Source: Sphingomonas baiyangensis (GTDB taxonomy: Bacteria > Pseudomonadota > Alphaproteobacteria > Sphingomonadales > Sphingomonadaceae). From it: 64,000 bases of DNA. The translations under genes were made by a program, and so were the position numbers. The notes beneath the pieces were generated by a model. It was not told the DNA's origin and searched no databases. It saw only the letters and a program-made list of their open reading frames with translations. Position 1 is the stretch's first letter; each line of letters opens with the position of its first letter. The DNA is taken from positions 434,001 through 498,000 of the forward strand of contig NZ_SWKR01000002.1 in NCBI RefSeq assembly GCF_005144715.1. Direction: 5' to 3'. Shown here piece by piece: positions 45,205 through 53,044 of this stretch.

Positions 45205-45378
45205 CAAACTCCAACAGTGGGTCGTCACCGAGACCGGTGATTGCACCCACCGTCCACGCTTCTATTTATAATGAAACGCCGTCAGGATCGCCATTGAAGT
45301 GGCAACCTTGCCACTCTTTTACAGACGCGCTCCGCTCTAAGCGGAAGCGCGCAATGAGCCCCAGCATCTGCGGACGCC

Positions 45379-45408
45379 ATGCAATACTTGGTAAACCAAG
45401 TATTGCAT
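45379..45408. promoter_or_regulatory. Perfect 30-bp palindrome, probable protein-binding site
   Basis: Arms ATGCAATACTTGGT and its exact complement are separated by only two bases (AA), too tight for a good RNA hairpin and more typical of a dimeric DNA-binding protein site. A half-site-like AAATGGTAAATGC follows. It lies about 130 bases upstream of the TTGACA promoter-like sequence. Confidence 0.6.
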
Positions 45409-45510
45409 CAAATGGTAAATGCTAAAGTCAAACAATTTTGCTTGTCAAACGGAAAATTCGTGGTAGCGATCATGCCATCGCAGAGGAGCGAAAGTAAGTC
45501 TGCGGGCTCT

Positions 45511-45540
45511 TTGACAATCAAATAGATCATCAAAGATGAT
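45511..45540 (+). promoter_or_regulatory. Promoter-like TTGACA-18-GATGAT with overlapping dyad
   Basis: A consensus -35 TTGACA (45511-45516) is followed after 18 bases by GATGAT (45535-45540). The dyad GATCATC-AAA-GATGATC (45526-45542) covers the -10 region and could be an operator. It would transcribe the tRNA-like sequence or the gene at 45707. Confidence 0.4.
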
Positions 45541-45626
45541 CGCAATGGAGCGCATGGTGACGATGCGCTGGCTGGTAGCTGTTTCGGCAGTCAAGCCAAT
45601 GGGTTCAAATCCCTTCATTGCGACCA
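45541..45626 (+). ncRNA. tRNA-like sequence with CCA end and possible 9/3 acceptor branch
   Basis: CGCAATG at the 5' end pairs perfectly with CATTGCG before ACCA; G8 and A9 extend the stem to nine pairs (G-U, A-U). The T-arm is GGG-TTCAAAT-CCC with three pairs. A 6-bp arm GCGCAT/ATGCGC with loop GGTGACG occupies the D-arm place. I find no good anticodon arm: positions 29-58 give only a 5-bp TGGCT/AGCCA pairing with a 20-base loop, or a 4-bp inner hairpin. It may be an unusual tRNA, a tRNA-derived regulatory RNA or a decayed tRNA. Confidence 0.45.
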
Positions 45627-45706
45627 ATAGGGCAACGTCTGCCCTGTTGCTGTCGCCCGACAACAGGCCATTTCGGCAGATGGTCGGGAGAAAGCACGTT
45701 ACTCCA

Positions 45707-46621
45707 ATGGTTATCACCAAGACGACCGCTCTCATGACCAGCGCCACGCTGTCGAATGGGAGCAACCTCGATCTCAACGTCACCGACGAGGCCGAGTTCA
45801 AGAAGCTGTATGAGGGTTTTCGCAAGAGCGTGGCTGCGGTCGGATCGGGCTTCAAGTCCGAAGCCAACCAGGTCGCCACGCGCAAGCGCGAGGCCCTCTA
45901 CAAGGATCTTGCTGCGGCTTTGGCCGTCTGCGAGGTGCTGCTCGACCCTGCAAATGTCGATTACCTCATCGAGGCGCTCGAACTTCACGGCATTCCTGCC
46001 GTGGTCGATCCGGCGAAGGGGAATGAATTTGTTCCTCTCTGTCGGCTTATGTGGGGCTATTGGCCGCAGGCCACGACGGCCAATCCCGATCCTGCGTTCA
46101 TGTGGGATCGCAGCCCTGAACTTTACGGCAAGGTGTTGAGGGGTGCTGTCGCGCGCGGCATCAAGCCCTCGGAACTCGCCGCGAAGCTGCTCGAAGAGAA
46201 AGGCTTCAAAAAGTTCAAGGAGGCCGACGACAATCGGTATCTCAAGGACGATCAGGACGAGAAGGACAAGATCCAGCGTTTCAAGGACGTCATCAACGAT
46301 GACCCCAAGGCCGTGATCCCGGCGGAAGGCTTCGGCATTCCGACGAAGGACCGCCCCTCTCTCGTTGCGGTTCTTTGCGCGGTTTCGGCGGACGGCAAGG
46401 AGCTTAACGCTCTCCAACGCCTACCGATTTCTGTGCAGTCGCTTGAACAGCAAGTCCACAAGATGGCGCCCAATCTCGTGGCGGATATTCGCGTGAGGCA
46501 GGCTGAGAAGCGAGCGGCAGCGGCGGAAGCCGCTCTCGCGGCCCAGATTGCTAAGGTCACTGTTGACGCGCTGGACGGCTTGTCCGCTCAGAGCGGCGGC
46601 AGCGACAGAGCAGCTTCCTGA
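45707..46621 (+). CDS. Uncharacterised element protein (about 304 aa)
   Basis: The reading frame is longer upstream but those codons run through the tRNA-like sequence, so I place the start at ATG 45707 (ATG 45734 possible). The protein has EAEFKKLYEGFRKSVAAVGS, a compact central domain (NVDYLIEALELHGIPAVVDP; CRLMWGYWPQATTANPDPAF) and a C-terminal Ala/Glu/Arg helix. No known family is recognised. A good terminator follows. The leader is structured, suggesting regulated expression. Confidence 0.65.
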   Translation: MVITKTTALMTSATLSNGSNLDLNVTDEAEFKKLYEGFRKSVAAVGSGFKSEANQVATRKREALYKDLAAALAVCEVLLDPANVDYLIEALELHGIPAVVDPAKGNEFVPLCRLMWGYWPQATTANPDPAFMWDRSPELYGKVLRGAVARGIKPSELAAKLLEEKGFKKFKEADDNRYLKDDQDEKDKIQRFKDVINDDPKAVIPAEGFGIPTKDRPSLVAVLCAVSADGKELNALQRLPISVQSLEQQVHKMAPNLVADIRVRQAEKRAAAAEAALAAQIAKVTVDALDGLSAQSGGSDRAAS

Positions 46622-46627
46622 AAACAC

Positions 46628-46660
46628 AGGGCCGGGGGGAAACCCTCGGCCCTATTCTTT
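46628..46660 (+). terminator. Intrinsic terminator-like hairpin
   Basis: An 11-bp stem (AGGGCCGGGGG with CCCTCGGCCCT, one G-U) is capped by a GAAA tetraloop and followed by ATTCTTT. It starts seven bases after the stop of the preceding gene. Confidence 0.7.
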
Positions 46661-46671
46661 GGGAGGCTCAC

Positions 46672-47262
46672 ATGGCATCCGCTATGTATCTTCGATTGCT
46701 CGAACGGGCGATTGAACGGCTGAGAGACCCTTACCGGCTGAGCGAGCGCGAGCAGGCTGGAATTGATGCTTATCTCACGCCAGAGGAGCAGGTCGAAATA
46801 GAGCGTCGGCGGGTGGAGATATATCAGGCCAACGAGTTCATGGCTTTGCCCGTGGACGTTTGGCGTGAATATCGCTTTCCGCCTGCGCTGGAACACGCCT
46901 TCTCTCTTTTTCATCTGGAGCATCCGGGCCCAGTCTCCCGGCGCGAAAGTGCCGAGAAGCGCATCGCTGCAAAGCGGGCCAGGGGCGCCAAAAACCCGAC
47001 CGCGTATGCGGAAGACGCGTGGAAGGTGAATTTCCATACGGAATATTCTGGTCGTCTCGTTGATTCGATTAGGCGGGCCTACGAGAAACTGACGGCTGAC
47101 GAGGCTCTCTTCTGGGAGCATCGCGGCGCGTGGGCACCCAACAATCTGCCTCGCCATGTGGAGAGTTGGGAAAACGTCTTTTGGCCCCGCCACCCCAATG
47201 CGCGTCGTCAGGCTTACATTGAGGTGCTGACGGAAAAGCTGGACCGCGCTCGCGAAGCTTGA
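46672..47262 (+). CDS. Uncharacterised element protein (196 aa)
   Basis: ATG 46672 follows GGGAGG. The protein is charged and helical, beginning MASAMYLRLLERAIERLRDP, with acidic and aromatic stretches such as FPPALEHAFSLFHLEHPGP and AYEKLTADEALFWEHRG. No domain is recognised. It is bracketed by two terminators, so it is probably a single-gene unit. It lies just before the SIR2-STAND gene and could be an accessory or a separate cargo gene. Confidence 0.6.
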   Translation: MASAMYLRLLERAIERLRDPYRLSEREQAGIDAYLTPEEQVEIERRRVEIYQANEFMALPVDVWREYRFPPALEHAFSLFHLEHPGPVSRRESAEKRIAAKRARGAKNPTAYAEDAWKVNFHTEYSGRLVDSIRRAYEKLTADEALFWEHRGAWAPNNLPRHVESWENVFWPRHPNARRQAYIEVLTEKLDRAREA

Positions 47263-47279
47263 TGATCCATTTACCTGCT

Positions 47280-47312
47280 AGCCCGGTCGGACCATTCCGG
47301 CCGGGCTCTTTT
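47280..47312 (+). terminator. Intrinsic terminator
   Basis: AGCCCGGTCGG / CCGGCCGGGCT (11 bp, one mismatch-like G-U) with loop ACCATT, followed by CTTTT. It stands between the 196-residue gene and the SIR2-STAND gene. Confidence 0.75.
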
Positions 47313-47340
47313 CACACCCTTCTTCTTTCTCGATCGACTT

Positions 47341-49971
47341 GTGGCGGCGGCGCATATGCGTAAGTTGCTCAAACCGCATAAAAGCCAGCGATGCGAATTT
47401 TTGGGGGCGGATTTGGATATCGAAGATCAAGCAAAAGCTTATCTTATAAGAGCGATTCGGCGTGGAGCGGCCTTTCTGGTCCTGGGAGCCGGTGCGTCGA
47501 AAACCTCTCGAAATCGCTTCGGAAAAGACGTCGCGCTCGGTGAAGGGCTAGCAGAAATTCTGGCCCAGGAAGCCGGCCTGCCGTACGCGGGGGAGCCCTT
47601 GAGAAAAGTACTCGCCGCCTGCGTTCCCGATATCCTAGGCCGTGAACAGTTTCATCAAATTTTGAAGGACCAGTATCACGGCGTCACGCCGTCTAAAGAA
47701 CTGAAGTCGCTCCTCAAGTTCAGCTGGAAACGGCTCTATACCTGGAATATTGACGACGCCATCGCGGCCGTGCCGTACTCGGCTCAGCGGCGAAGCACGT
47801 ATAACGGCATGATCGACAAAGCACATGTCGATCACGGAGCTGAAATCCTTCCCGTTATTCAGCTCCATGGTGACGTAGACAAACCTGAACACGGCTTCAT
47901 CTTTACAGACGTGGAGTACAACAAAGCACTGATCGACGGCAAACATCATTGGTATCGTCAGCTCGCGCAAGATTACGTTTCTAGCGTGCCGATCTTCATT
48001 GGCAGTCGGCTCGAAGAGCCCATTCTGTCCCTTGAGCTCGATCGCGCCCGCCCAGTGGCCGGAGAGCCACTTGGTCAAGCCTTCCTAGTCTGTCCTGACA
48101 AGCTGAGCCCGATCGATGTACTAGATTTGAGGTCTCGGCAGATTGTTTACCTTCAAGGCACATTGGAGGACTTCGACGAGTTTCTCCGAACAGAAATCGG
48201 CGTCTCCTACAAGCCTGTGGATATTGCAGCCGAATTGAGCGAGTTCGCCGCAAGTACAGTCAAGGCACGTAATCTGGGCGCACGGTCCGCGCTAATCGCG
48301 ACCTACATCTACCAGCAGACTTATTCGGCCACACTAGCGGATGCCGCCAGCTTTGAACCTCAAGTTGCGGAGGCAGCGTCGCGAAAGTTTCTGGAGGGGG
48401 CGCCACCCAGCTGGCGATTGGCGGTATCGGATGCACCAGTTTGGCTTCAACAAACGGACGATCTTCTGAAATTTGTCACTAGATCCGTTTTCGATCGTGA
48501 GCGGATTGCCATGGTCGTTGGACAGTCTGGGAGTGGCAAGACCACGGCATTAATGCAGTCACTGCTGCGTTACTCACGTGATAACGCAGATGCACCGTTT
48601 TACGAGATCCGAGGTGAGGTCCCCTCCCTACGCTCGGCATTGCAGCTGCTGTCGGATAGCGTCGCGAGCGATCATATCATCGTCTACATTGCCGACGCAT
48701 TCGTGTTCGGGGATTCATTCTACGAGGACTTGATGTCGGTACCGACCGACAAGATGACGATTTTTAGCAGCGCGCGCATCGGTGAATGGAATAGCCGCTT
48801 GAAGCGACAATTGTCGGCAGTAGCCAAGACTTTCAAATTTGATCGTTTTATTCAGGCAGACTACCAACCCCTTATTGATCGCTTAATTAAATTTGTTCCC
48901 TCTCCAGCATTACTGCGAATGACCCCGGCTCAGCGTCGCGCCCAGCTCGGCCAATCCAGGTCTCAGCTTCTGATCGCCTTGAAAGAAGCCACCTATGCGG
49001 AGGCATTCACGAAAGTCATCACCCGCGAGTTCGAGAAGCTTGGCTCGCTAGACGAGCAGAAGCTGCTGCTAATCTGCGGCCTTGGGTCTCTTTCCCGGGC
49101 TGGCATCGATCCTGGAGCGGCTCGGGAAGCTTATGAGCGAAGTGGCGCGGATCTCCCGTTCCAAGTTGCGATGGAAACTCTTGAGGGGATAGTCGTTCCA
49201 CAAGTAAACGGACGCCTCTCAGCTCGTCACGAACTCTACGTTCGTCATATATATGACTCCGTAGCCAATGTCGACGAGGTAATGAACGCGGTATCAGCAT
49301 TGCTTGACACGTTCACCAAGTACAAGCATCCAATCATTAAGAATGTTGCCCGACTTGATGAGATTCTTTTTCGATATCTTCTGAGTCATAACTTTCTAAA
49401 GGACCTCGCAAAAGCACATGGCACTGCTCGGGCCGGACTAAAGGTTTACGAACGATTTGAATTAGCATTTCAGCTTGATGGACATTACTGGCTGCAGTAC
49501 GGGCAGTATTTGTCCGAGATTGGTGACTACGATGAAGCTATGGCAATGTTCGACAAGTCGATCCAGGCGTATCCTGAAAACGAATATGCGCTGCATGCTC
49601 TTGCTGATTGCCAGCTCAAGGTTGCGGCGCGACGTGCCTCATACGATGCCGACACGCGCGAGCTGATCAGGAAAGCCGTGAGCACACTCTTAGCGCAAGA
49701 TGAAGCGATGGACGGCCCCAGCGACCATTACGCTATCGTGACGCTGGCGCACGGCCATGTTGGCACGCTGGTCGTCCACGACGAAATGGATCAAGCGCGG
49801 GAGGCTGCCGAACGGTACCTGGCGCGGATTGGCGCGATCCGCCGTTTCAACGATGACAACCTTCTCGCAAGGGCGTTCGAAAGATTACTCAATTTCACAA
49901 CCGGACAGGGCTGGAAGGAAACGCCCTTCGCGACGAGGAGGGGACAGCGAACTGGCGCATTCAGACGATGA
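47341..49971 (+). CDS. SIR2-STAND-TPR antiviral protein (Avs5-like)
   Basis: The 876-residue frame starts at GTG 47341 (ATG 47356 possible). Residues about 35-290 form a SIR2-like NADase domain: GAAFLVLGAGAS, RLYTWNIDDAI (Asn136, Asp138) and VIQLHGDVD (His176). Residues about 365-560 are a STAND NTPase with Walker A VVGQSGSGKT (391-400) and a Walker B-like HIIVYIADA. The C-terminal ~300 residues are helical, with TPR-type repeats around 735-790 (YGQYLSEIGDYDEAMAMFDK). This order matches SIR2-type antiviral STAND proteins (Avs5-like), in which a phage signal sensed by the repeats triggers NAD+ depletion. The gene is more AT-rich than its surroundings, suggesting transfer. Confidence 0.85.
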   Translation: MAAAHMRKLLKPHKSQRCEFLGADLDIEDQAKAYLIRAIRRGAAFLVLGAGASKTSRNRFGKDVALGEGLAEILAQEAGLPYAGEPLRKVLAACVPDILGREQFHQILKDQYHGVTPSKELKSLLKFSWKRLYTWNIDDAIAAVPYSAQRRSTYNGMIDKAHVDHGAEILPVIQLHGDVDKPEHGFIFTDVEYNKALIDGKHHWYRQLAQDYVSSVPIFIGSRLEEPILSLELDRARPVAGEPLGQAFLVCPDKLSPIDVLDLRSRQIVYLQGTLEDFDEFLRTEIGVSYKPVDIAAELSEFAASTVKARNLGARSALIATYIYQQTYSATLADAASFEPQVAEAASRKFLEGAPPSWRLAVSDAPVWLQQTDDLLKFVTRSVFDRERIAMVVGQSGSGKTTALMQSLLRYSRDNADAPFYEIRGEVPSLRSALQLLSDSVASDHIIVYIADAFVFGDSFYEDLMSVPTDKMTIFSSARIGEWNSRLKRQLSAVAKTFKFDRFIQADYQPLIDRLIKFVPSPALLRMTPAQRRAQLGQSRSQLLIALKEATYAEAFTKVITREFEKLGSLDEQKLLLICGLGSLSRAGIDPGAAREAYERSGADLPFQVAMETLEGIVVPQVNGRLSARHELYVRHIYDSVANVDEVMNAVSALLDTFTKYKHPIIKNVARLDEILFRYLLSHNFLKDLAKAHGTARAGLKVYERFELAFQLDGHYWLQYGQYLSEIGDYDEAMAMFDKSIQAYPENEYALHALADCQLKVAARRASYDADTRELIRKAVSTLLAQDEAMDGPSDHYAIVTLAHGHVGTLVVHDEMDQAREAAERYLARIGAIRRFNDDNLLARAFERLLNFTTGQGWKETPFATRRGQRTGAFRR

Positions 49972-49974
49972 TGC

Positions 49975-51003
49975 TCAGTGCTCAGGTGACTTGCGAACGA
50001 TCGCGCGAAGCGCATCCAGCGTCATCCAGGGCTTCACCTTATGCACCATGCGGTGGCAATTTGAGCATAGCAGCGCAAGGTCGTCTGCCGTGGTTACGTC
50101 ACCCTCCTGCATGGCATGAACAGGGTTGGTGTGGTGCGCTTCGATGAACCCGTGCCCCCTGCTGCCATAGGTTGTAGCGAAGTCGAAGCCGCACCCTTCG
50201 CATTCCAGCTTACCATGCTGCTTCAGCGCCGCGCCCTTCCGCAGGGCAACTACCTTCCGATCGCGTTCAAGCGTCCGGTGATAGCGGTAGCTGACCTTGC
50301 CTTCCTTGGCCTGGTAGCTCTGCACATCGTCGAGCGTCTCTTCGTCCATGTTGGCGAAAGTGCCCTCGCGGATCGCCTCAGCGGCAATCGCAAGCTCAAG
50401 CGGCTTGCCGTAGAACTCAGCCCAGATCGCCTTATCCAGCTTGCTTGCCCCATCTAGCCCTTTGCCGCCCTTGCTGGTGAAAACCGGATCGACGCTGCGA
50501 AAGTTCATCATCTTCATGACGACGCCAGGTGGGTTGCGGTAGGTCGTAAGCCCCGCCTCAGTCGCCATCTGCCTGAGCAGTGCAGATACCTCCAGAACGT
50601 CTGGATGGTTGGGGCCGGGATCGCGCCCATTGTGCTTTACGTATAGGTCAAGCGCGAGGATCACCTGTTCCCGCGTCCAAAGCGGGTTCTTGGTCTTCTC
50701 CTCAAAACCCTCCGGCACGTCGAAGCTGAAGCCGAGCTTCTCCAACACCGGCACGACATAAATCTGCCCGCCGCTGAATTCGTTGTAGCGCAGCGGCTCG
50801 GGGTTGCCCGGCAGGTAGCCGAAGGCTGCACCAGTGATCGCCTTGCTATCGTAAGCCTTACCCTCGTGCCACAGCCTATAGGTGCGCGCGGGCTTGTAGC
50901 CGTACTTCGTCAGAAACGCCTTCTGACCGATTTCATCATACTCCGCGATCGCGGCGAGAACCGCCGGTCGCGTGACATTTGCTGTAATCCGTTCGACGGC
51001 CAT
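49975..51003 (-). CDS. ScoMcrA-type HNH endonuclease (type IV restriction)
   Basis: The 342-residue protein has an N-terminal region like the ScoMcrA head domain (AVLAAIAEYDEIGQKAFLTK; ITGAAFGYLPG), a middle part matching McrA-type proteins (LWTREQVILALDLYVKHNGR; YRNPPGVVMKMMNFRSVDP) and a C-terminal HNH zinc domain (CEGCGFDFATTYG, FIEAHHTNPVHAM, ALLCSNCHRMVHK). Such enzymes cut modified (methylated or phosphorothioated) DNA. I see no clear SRA or sulphur-binding domain, so the modification read is unknown. It converges on the SIR2-STAND gene (3 bases apart). Confidence 0.82.
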   Translation of the reverse strand: MAVERITANVTRPAVLAAIAEYDEIGQKAFLTKYGYKPARTYRLWHEGKAYDSKAITGAAFGYLPGNPEPLRYNEFSGGQIYVVPVLEKLGFSFDVPEGFEEKTKNPLWTREQVILALDLYVKHNGRDPGPNHPDVLEVSALLRQMATEAGLTTYRNPPGVVMKMMNFRSVDPVFTSKGGKGLDGASKLDKAIWAEFYGKPLELAIAAEAIREGTFANMDEETLDDVQSYQAKEGKVSYRYHRTLERDRKVVALRKGAALKQHGKLECEGCGFDFATTYGSRGHGFIEAHHTNPVHAMQEGDVTTADDLALLCSNCHRMVHKVKPWMTLDALRAIVRKSPEH

Positions 51004-51076
51004 TTCGCCACTCCATCTTGGATCTTGGACGCGGCTTACCCGAAACCGCGCAAAGCTGCGGGTCCGCTCACCTGAA

Positions 51077-51104
51077 TTCAGTGTACGTGCATTGCAGGCT
51101 TGAC
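51077..51104. other. Right attachment site of comM element
   Basis: Element arm 51077-51102 is followed by core AC (51103-51104). The arm is an imperfect inverted copy of the left arm (20 of 26). It supplies the in-frame TGA that truncates the comM 5' part. Confidence 0.75.
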
Positions 51105-52112
51105 GCGCGCAGGAAAGGTGACATGCGCATTGGCGCGAGCGACGCTGACGGTGCCCGTCTCGAGCGGCTGGCGCAGCGAATCGAGCACGGCGCGCTGGAA
51201 CTCGGGCAGCTCGTCGAGGAATAGCACGCCCAGATGCGCCATGCTGACTTCGCCAGGGCGCACCTTCAATCCACCGCCGGTGAGCGCCGCCATCGATGCC
51301 GAATGATGCGGCGCGCGGAAGGGGCGCGTGCGCGTCAGTCGCCCGCCCGCCAGCGTGCCGGCGACCGACTGCACCATCGAAACCTCGAGCGCCTCGGCGG
51401 CGTCGAGCGGCGGGAGAATGCCTGGGAGGCAGGCCGCCATCAGCGATTTGCCTGCGCCCGGCGGCCCGACGAACAGCAGATTATGCCCGCCGGCCGCCGC
51501 GATCTCGAGCGCGCGCTTGGCGGTTTCCTGCCCCTTTACCTGTCGCAGATCGGGTCCGTGCGCGGCGGCCTCGACGTCGCCGGGGGCGGGAGCGGCGAGC
51601 AGCTGATCGCCTTTCAGATGATTGAGTAACCCAATGAGGTCGTGCGCGGCGACGACTTCTATATTGCCTGCCCACGCCGCCTCGGCGCCCTGCGCGGCGG
51701 GGCAGATGAGCCCGCGGCCGGTTTCGGCGGCATGCAGTGCCGCCAGCAGCACGCCGGGAGAGGGGGCGATGCGCCCGTCGAGGCCGAGCTCGCCGACGAC
51801 GACATAGCCCGACAAGGTCTCGGCATCGACGATGCCCATCGCACCCAGCAGCGCGAGCGCGACCGCCAGGTCATAGTGCGAGCCCTCCTTGGGGAGATCG
51901 GCGGGCGACATGTTCACGGTGATGCGCTTCGGCGGCAGCGCCAGCCCGATCGCGGCGATCGCACCGCGCACGCGCTCGCGGCTTTCGGCCACGGCCTTGT
52001 CGGCAAGTCCCACCATCACGAACGCGGGAAGGCCGGCGACGAGGTTGCACTGCACATCGACGCTGCGCGCTTCGAGCCCCAGATAGGCTACCGTCGATAC
52101 GATCGCGACCAT
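51078..52112 (-). pseudogene. comM: comM 5' part, truncated by element insertion
   Basis: From ATG 52112 the fragment encodes the Lon-like N-terminal domain (MVAIVSTVAYLGLEARSVDV; KRITVNMSPADLPKEGSHYD) and the AAA+ core with Walker A LLFVGPPGAGKSL and LFLDELPEF. It continues to NAHVTFPAR and then seven element-encoded codons before stop (344 residues). The lost C-terminal part is at 35802-36302. Loss would be expected to reduce chromosomal transformation rather than viability. Confidence 0.9.
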
Positions 52113-52195
52113 GCGTGCAATCCCCCCGTCGAAGCCATGCTTAGCGCCTTTCCCGCGTGATGGAACGCCTTGCGGGGCAAAGCTTAGAACCCGAC

Positions 52196-52483
52196 ATGTC
52201 GAGGATGCAGCAAGACCGGCGCCACCCCATGCTCCGCATCGCACTGCTCGCGACCGGCTGGCTGCTGATCGCGGCATCGCCCATCGTCGGGGTGGTGCCG
52301 GGACCGGGCGGCATCTTCGTGTTCGCCGGCGGGCTCGTGCTGGTGCTTCAGAACTCGATCTGGGCGAAGCGGCAGTTCGTGGGTATCTGCCGCCGCTGGC
52401 CGCGCTTCGGCGTCTATGCCGATCGCGCGCTGCGGCGCGATACCGTGCGGCGGCGTGAGTGGGATGCGGCGCGCGCGCGTTGA
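52196..52483 (+). CDS. PGPGW-type small membrane protein
   Basis: ATG 52196 gives 95 residues (ATG 52229 is a shorter option). Two helices contain LLATGWLLIAASPIVGVVPG and GGIFVFAGGLVLVLQNSIWA, with the Pro-Gly-Pro-Gly turn of the putative PGPGW family. The C-terminal tail is strongly basic. It is divergent from comM and precedes rpmH. Function unknown. Confidence 0.7.
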   Translation: MSRMQQDRRHPMLRIALLATGWLLIAASPIVGVVPGPGGIFVFAGGLVLVLQNSIWAKRQFVGICRRWPRFGVYADRALRRDTVRRREWDAARAR

Positions 52484-52521
52484 CTTGTGCGCCGCCCGCG
52501 CGTAATGGCGCGCTCTGATCT

Positions 52522-52546
52522 GGCCGTCCGCGGGGCGGCCGTTTTT
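52522..52546 (+). terminator. Intrinsic terminator before rpmH
   Basis: GGCCGTCC/GGGCGGCC stem with a GCG loop is followed by GTTTTTG. It ends the PGPGW gene transcript. Confidence 0.75.
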
Positions 52547-52573
52547 GTTATGTCGACACGCAAGGAATGAGCG

Positions 52574-52708
52574 ATGAAGCGGACCTTTCAGCCGAGCAAC
52601 CTGGTGCGCGCGCGCCGGCACGGTTTCTTCGCACGGATGGCGACCGCAGCGGGCCGCAAGGTGATTCGCGCGCGTCGTGCGCGCGGCCGCAAGAAGCTGT
52701 CGGCCTGA
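52574..52708 (+). CDS. rpmH: Ribosomal protein L34 (bL34)
   Basis: The 44-residue protein [20 protein letters not shown] continues with [24 protein letters not shown], a standard bL34. It is followed after five bases by rnpA, the near-universal order. Part of the large ribosomal subunit. Confidence 0.97.
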   Translation: MKRTFQPSNLVRARRHGFFARMATAAGRKVIRARRARGRKKLSA

Positions 52709-52713
52709 AGCGA

Positions 52714-53031
52714 ATGACGGTTCGCCGCGAGTATCTCGCGGCGAACGCCGGCCGGCGGGCGCCGATGCCGGGTTTCGTACTGCTCGCGCGTGCGCGCGAG
52801 GATGGCGACTGCGCGATGCGGATCGGCATCACCGTTTCGAAGAAGGTCGGGAACGCCGTTGTCCGCAACCGGATGAAGCGGCGCTTTCGCATGCTGGCGC
52901 GCGAAGTCCTGCCCGAACATGGCATGCCCGGCGCCGATCATGTGCTGATCGGGCGCAATTCGGGTATCGAGCGCCCCTGGGCCGATCTGGTCCGCGACCT
53001 CGAAAAGGCCTGCGCGAAGGTGCGGCGGTGA
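52714..53031 (+). CDS. rnpA: Ribonuclease P protein component
   Basis: ATG 52714 gives 105 residues with the RnpA signature [23 protein letters not shown] and LIGRNSG. The frame is open upstream through rpmH, so a start inside rpmH is conceivable, as known in other bacteria. The protein helps the RNase P RNA process tRNA 5' ends. Confidence 0.93.
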   Translation: MTVRREYLAANAGRRAPMPGFVLLARAREDGDCAMRIGITVSKKVGNAVVRNRMKRRFRMLAREVLPEHGMPGADHVLIGRNSGIERPWADLVRDLEKACAKVRR

Positions 53032-53044
53032 GCCGCCTGCGCGC

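Larger units (their letters stand above)
44364..45540. other. Gene-poor, dyad-rich region of the element
   Basis: About 1.2 kb with no convincing gene; short frames (44436-44657 plus, 44723-44959 minus) lack ribosome sites. Symmetric elements are frequent: a bulged hairpin after the nuclease gene (about 44397-44422), GGTTCC/GGAACC (44751-44764), GGAGG/CCTCC (44889-44904), plus the items listed separately. It may hold noncoding RNA, regulatory sites or a former replication or partition region. Confidence 0.5.
36303..51104. mobile_element. 14.8-kb serine-recombinase element inserted in comM, defence cargo
   Basis: The element starts 2 bp inside the comM coding sequence and ends at the second copy of the GT/AC core. 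Excision between cores rebuilds comM in frame. It encodes a large serine recombinase at the left end, an NaeI-like R-M system, Vsr, HNH nuclease, resolvase, two small nucleases, two uncharacterised proteins, a SIR2-STAND-TPR protein and a ScoMcrA-like nuclease. No conjugation, phage structural or replication genes are recognised, so it is probably a non-self-transmissible genomic island. Confidence 0.85.

Noticed and set aside
45541-45626. Calling this sequence a normal functional tRNA with an assigned anticodon
   Set aside because: Acceptor and T-arm fit, but I could not place a 5-bp anticodon stem with a 7-base U33 loop, so no amino acid is assigned.
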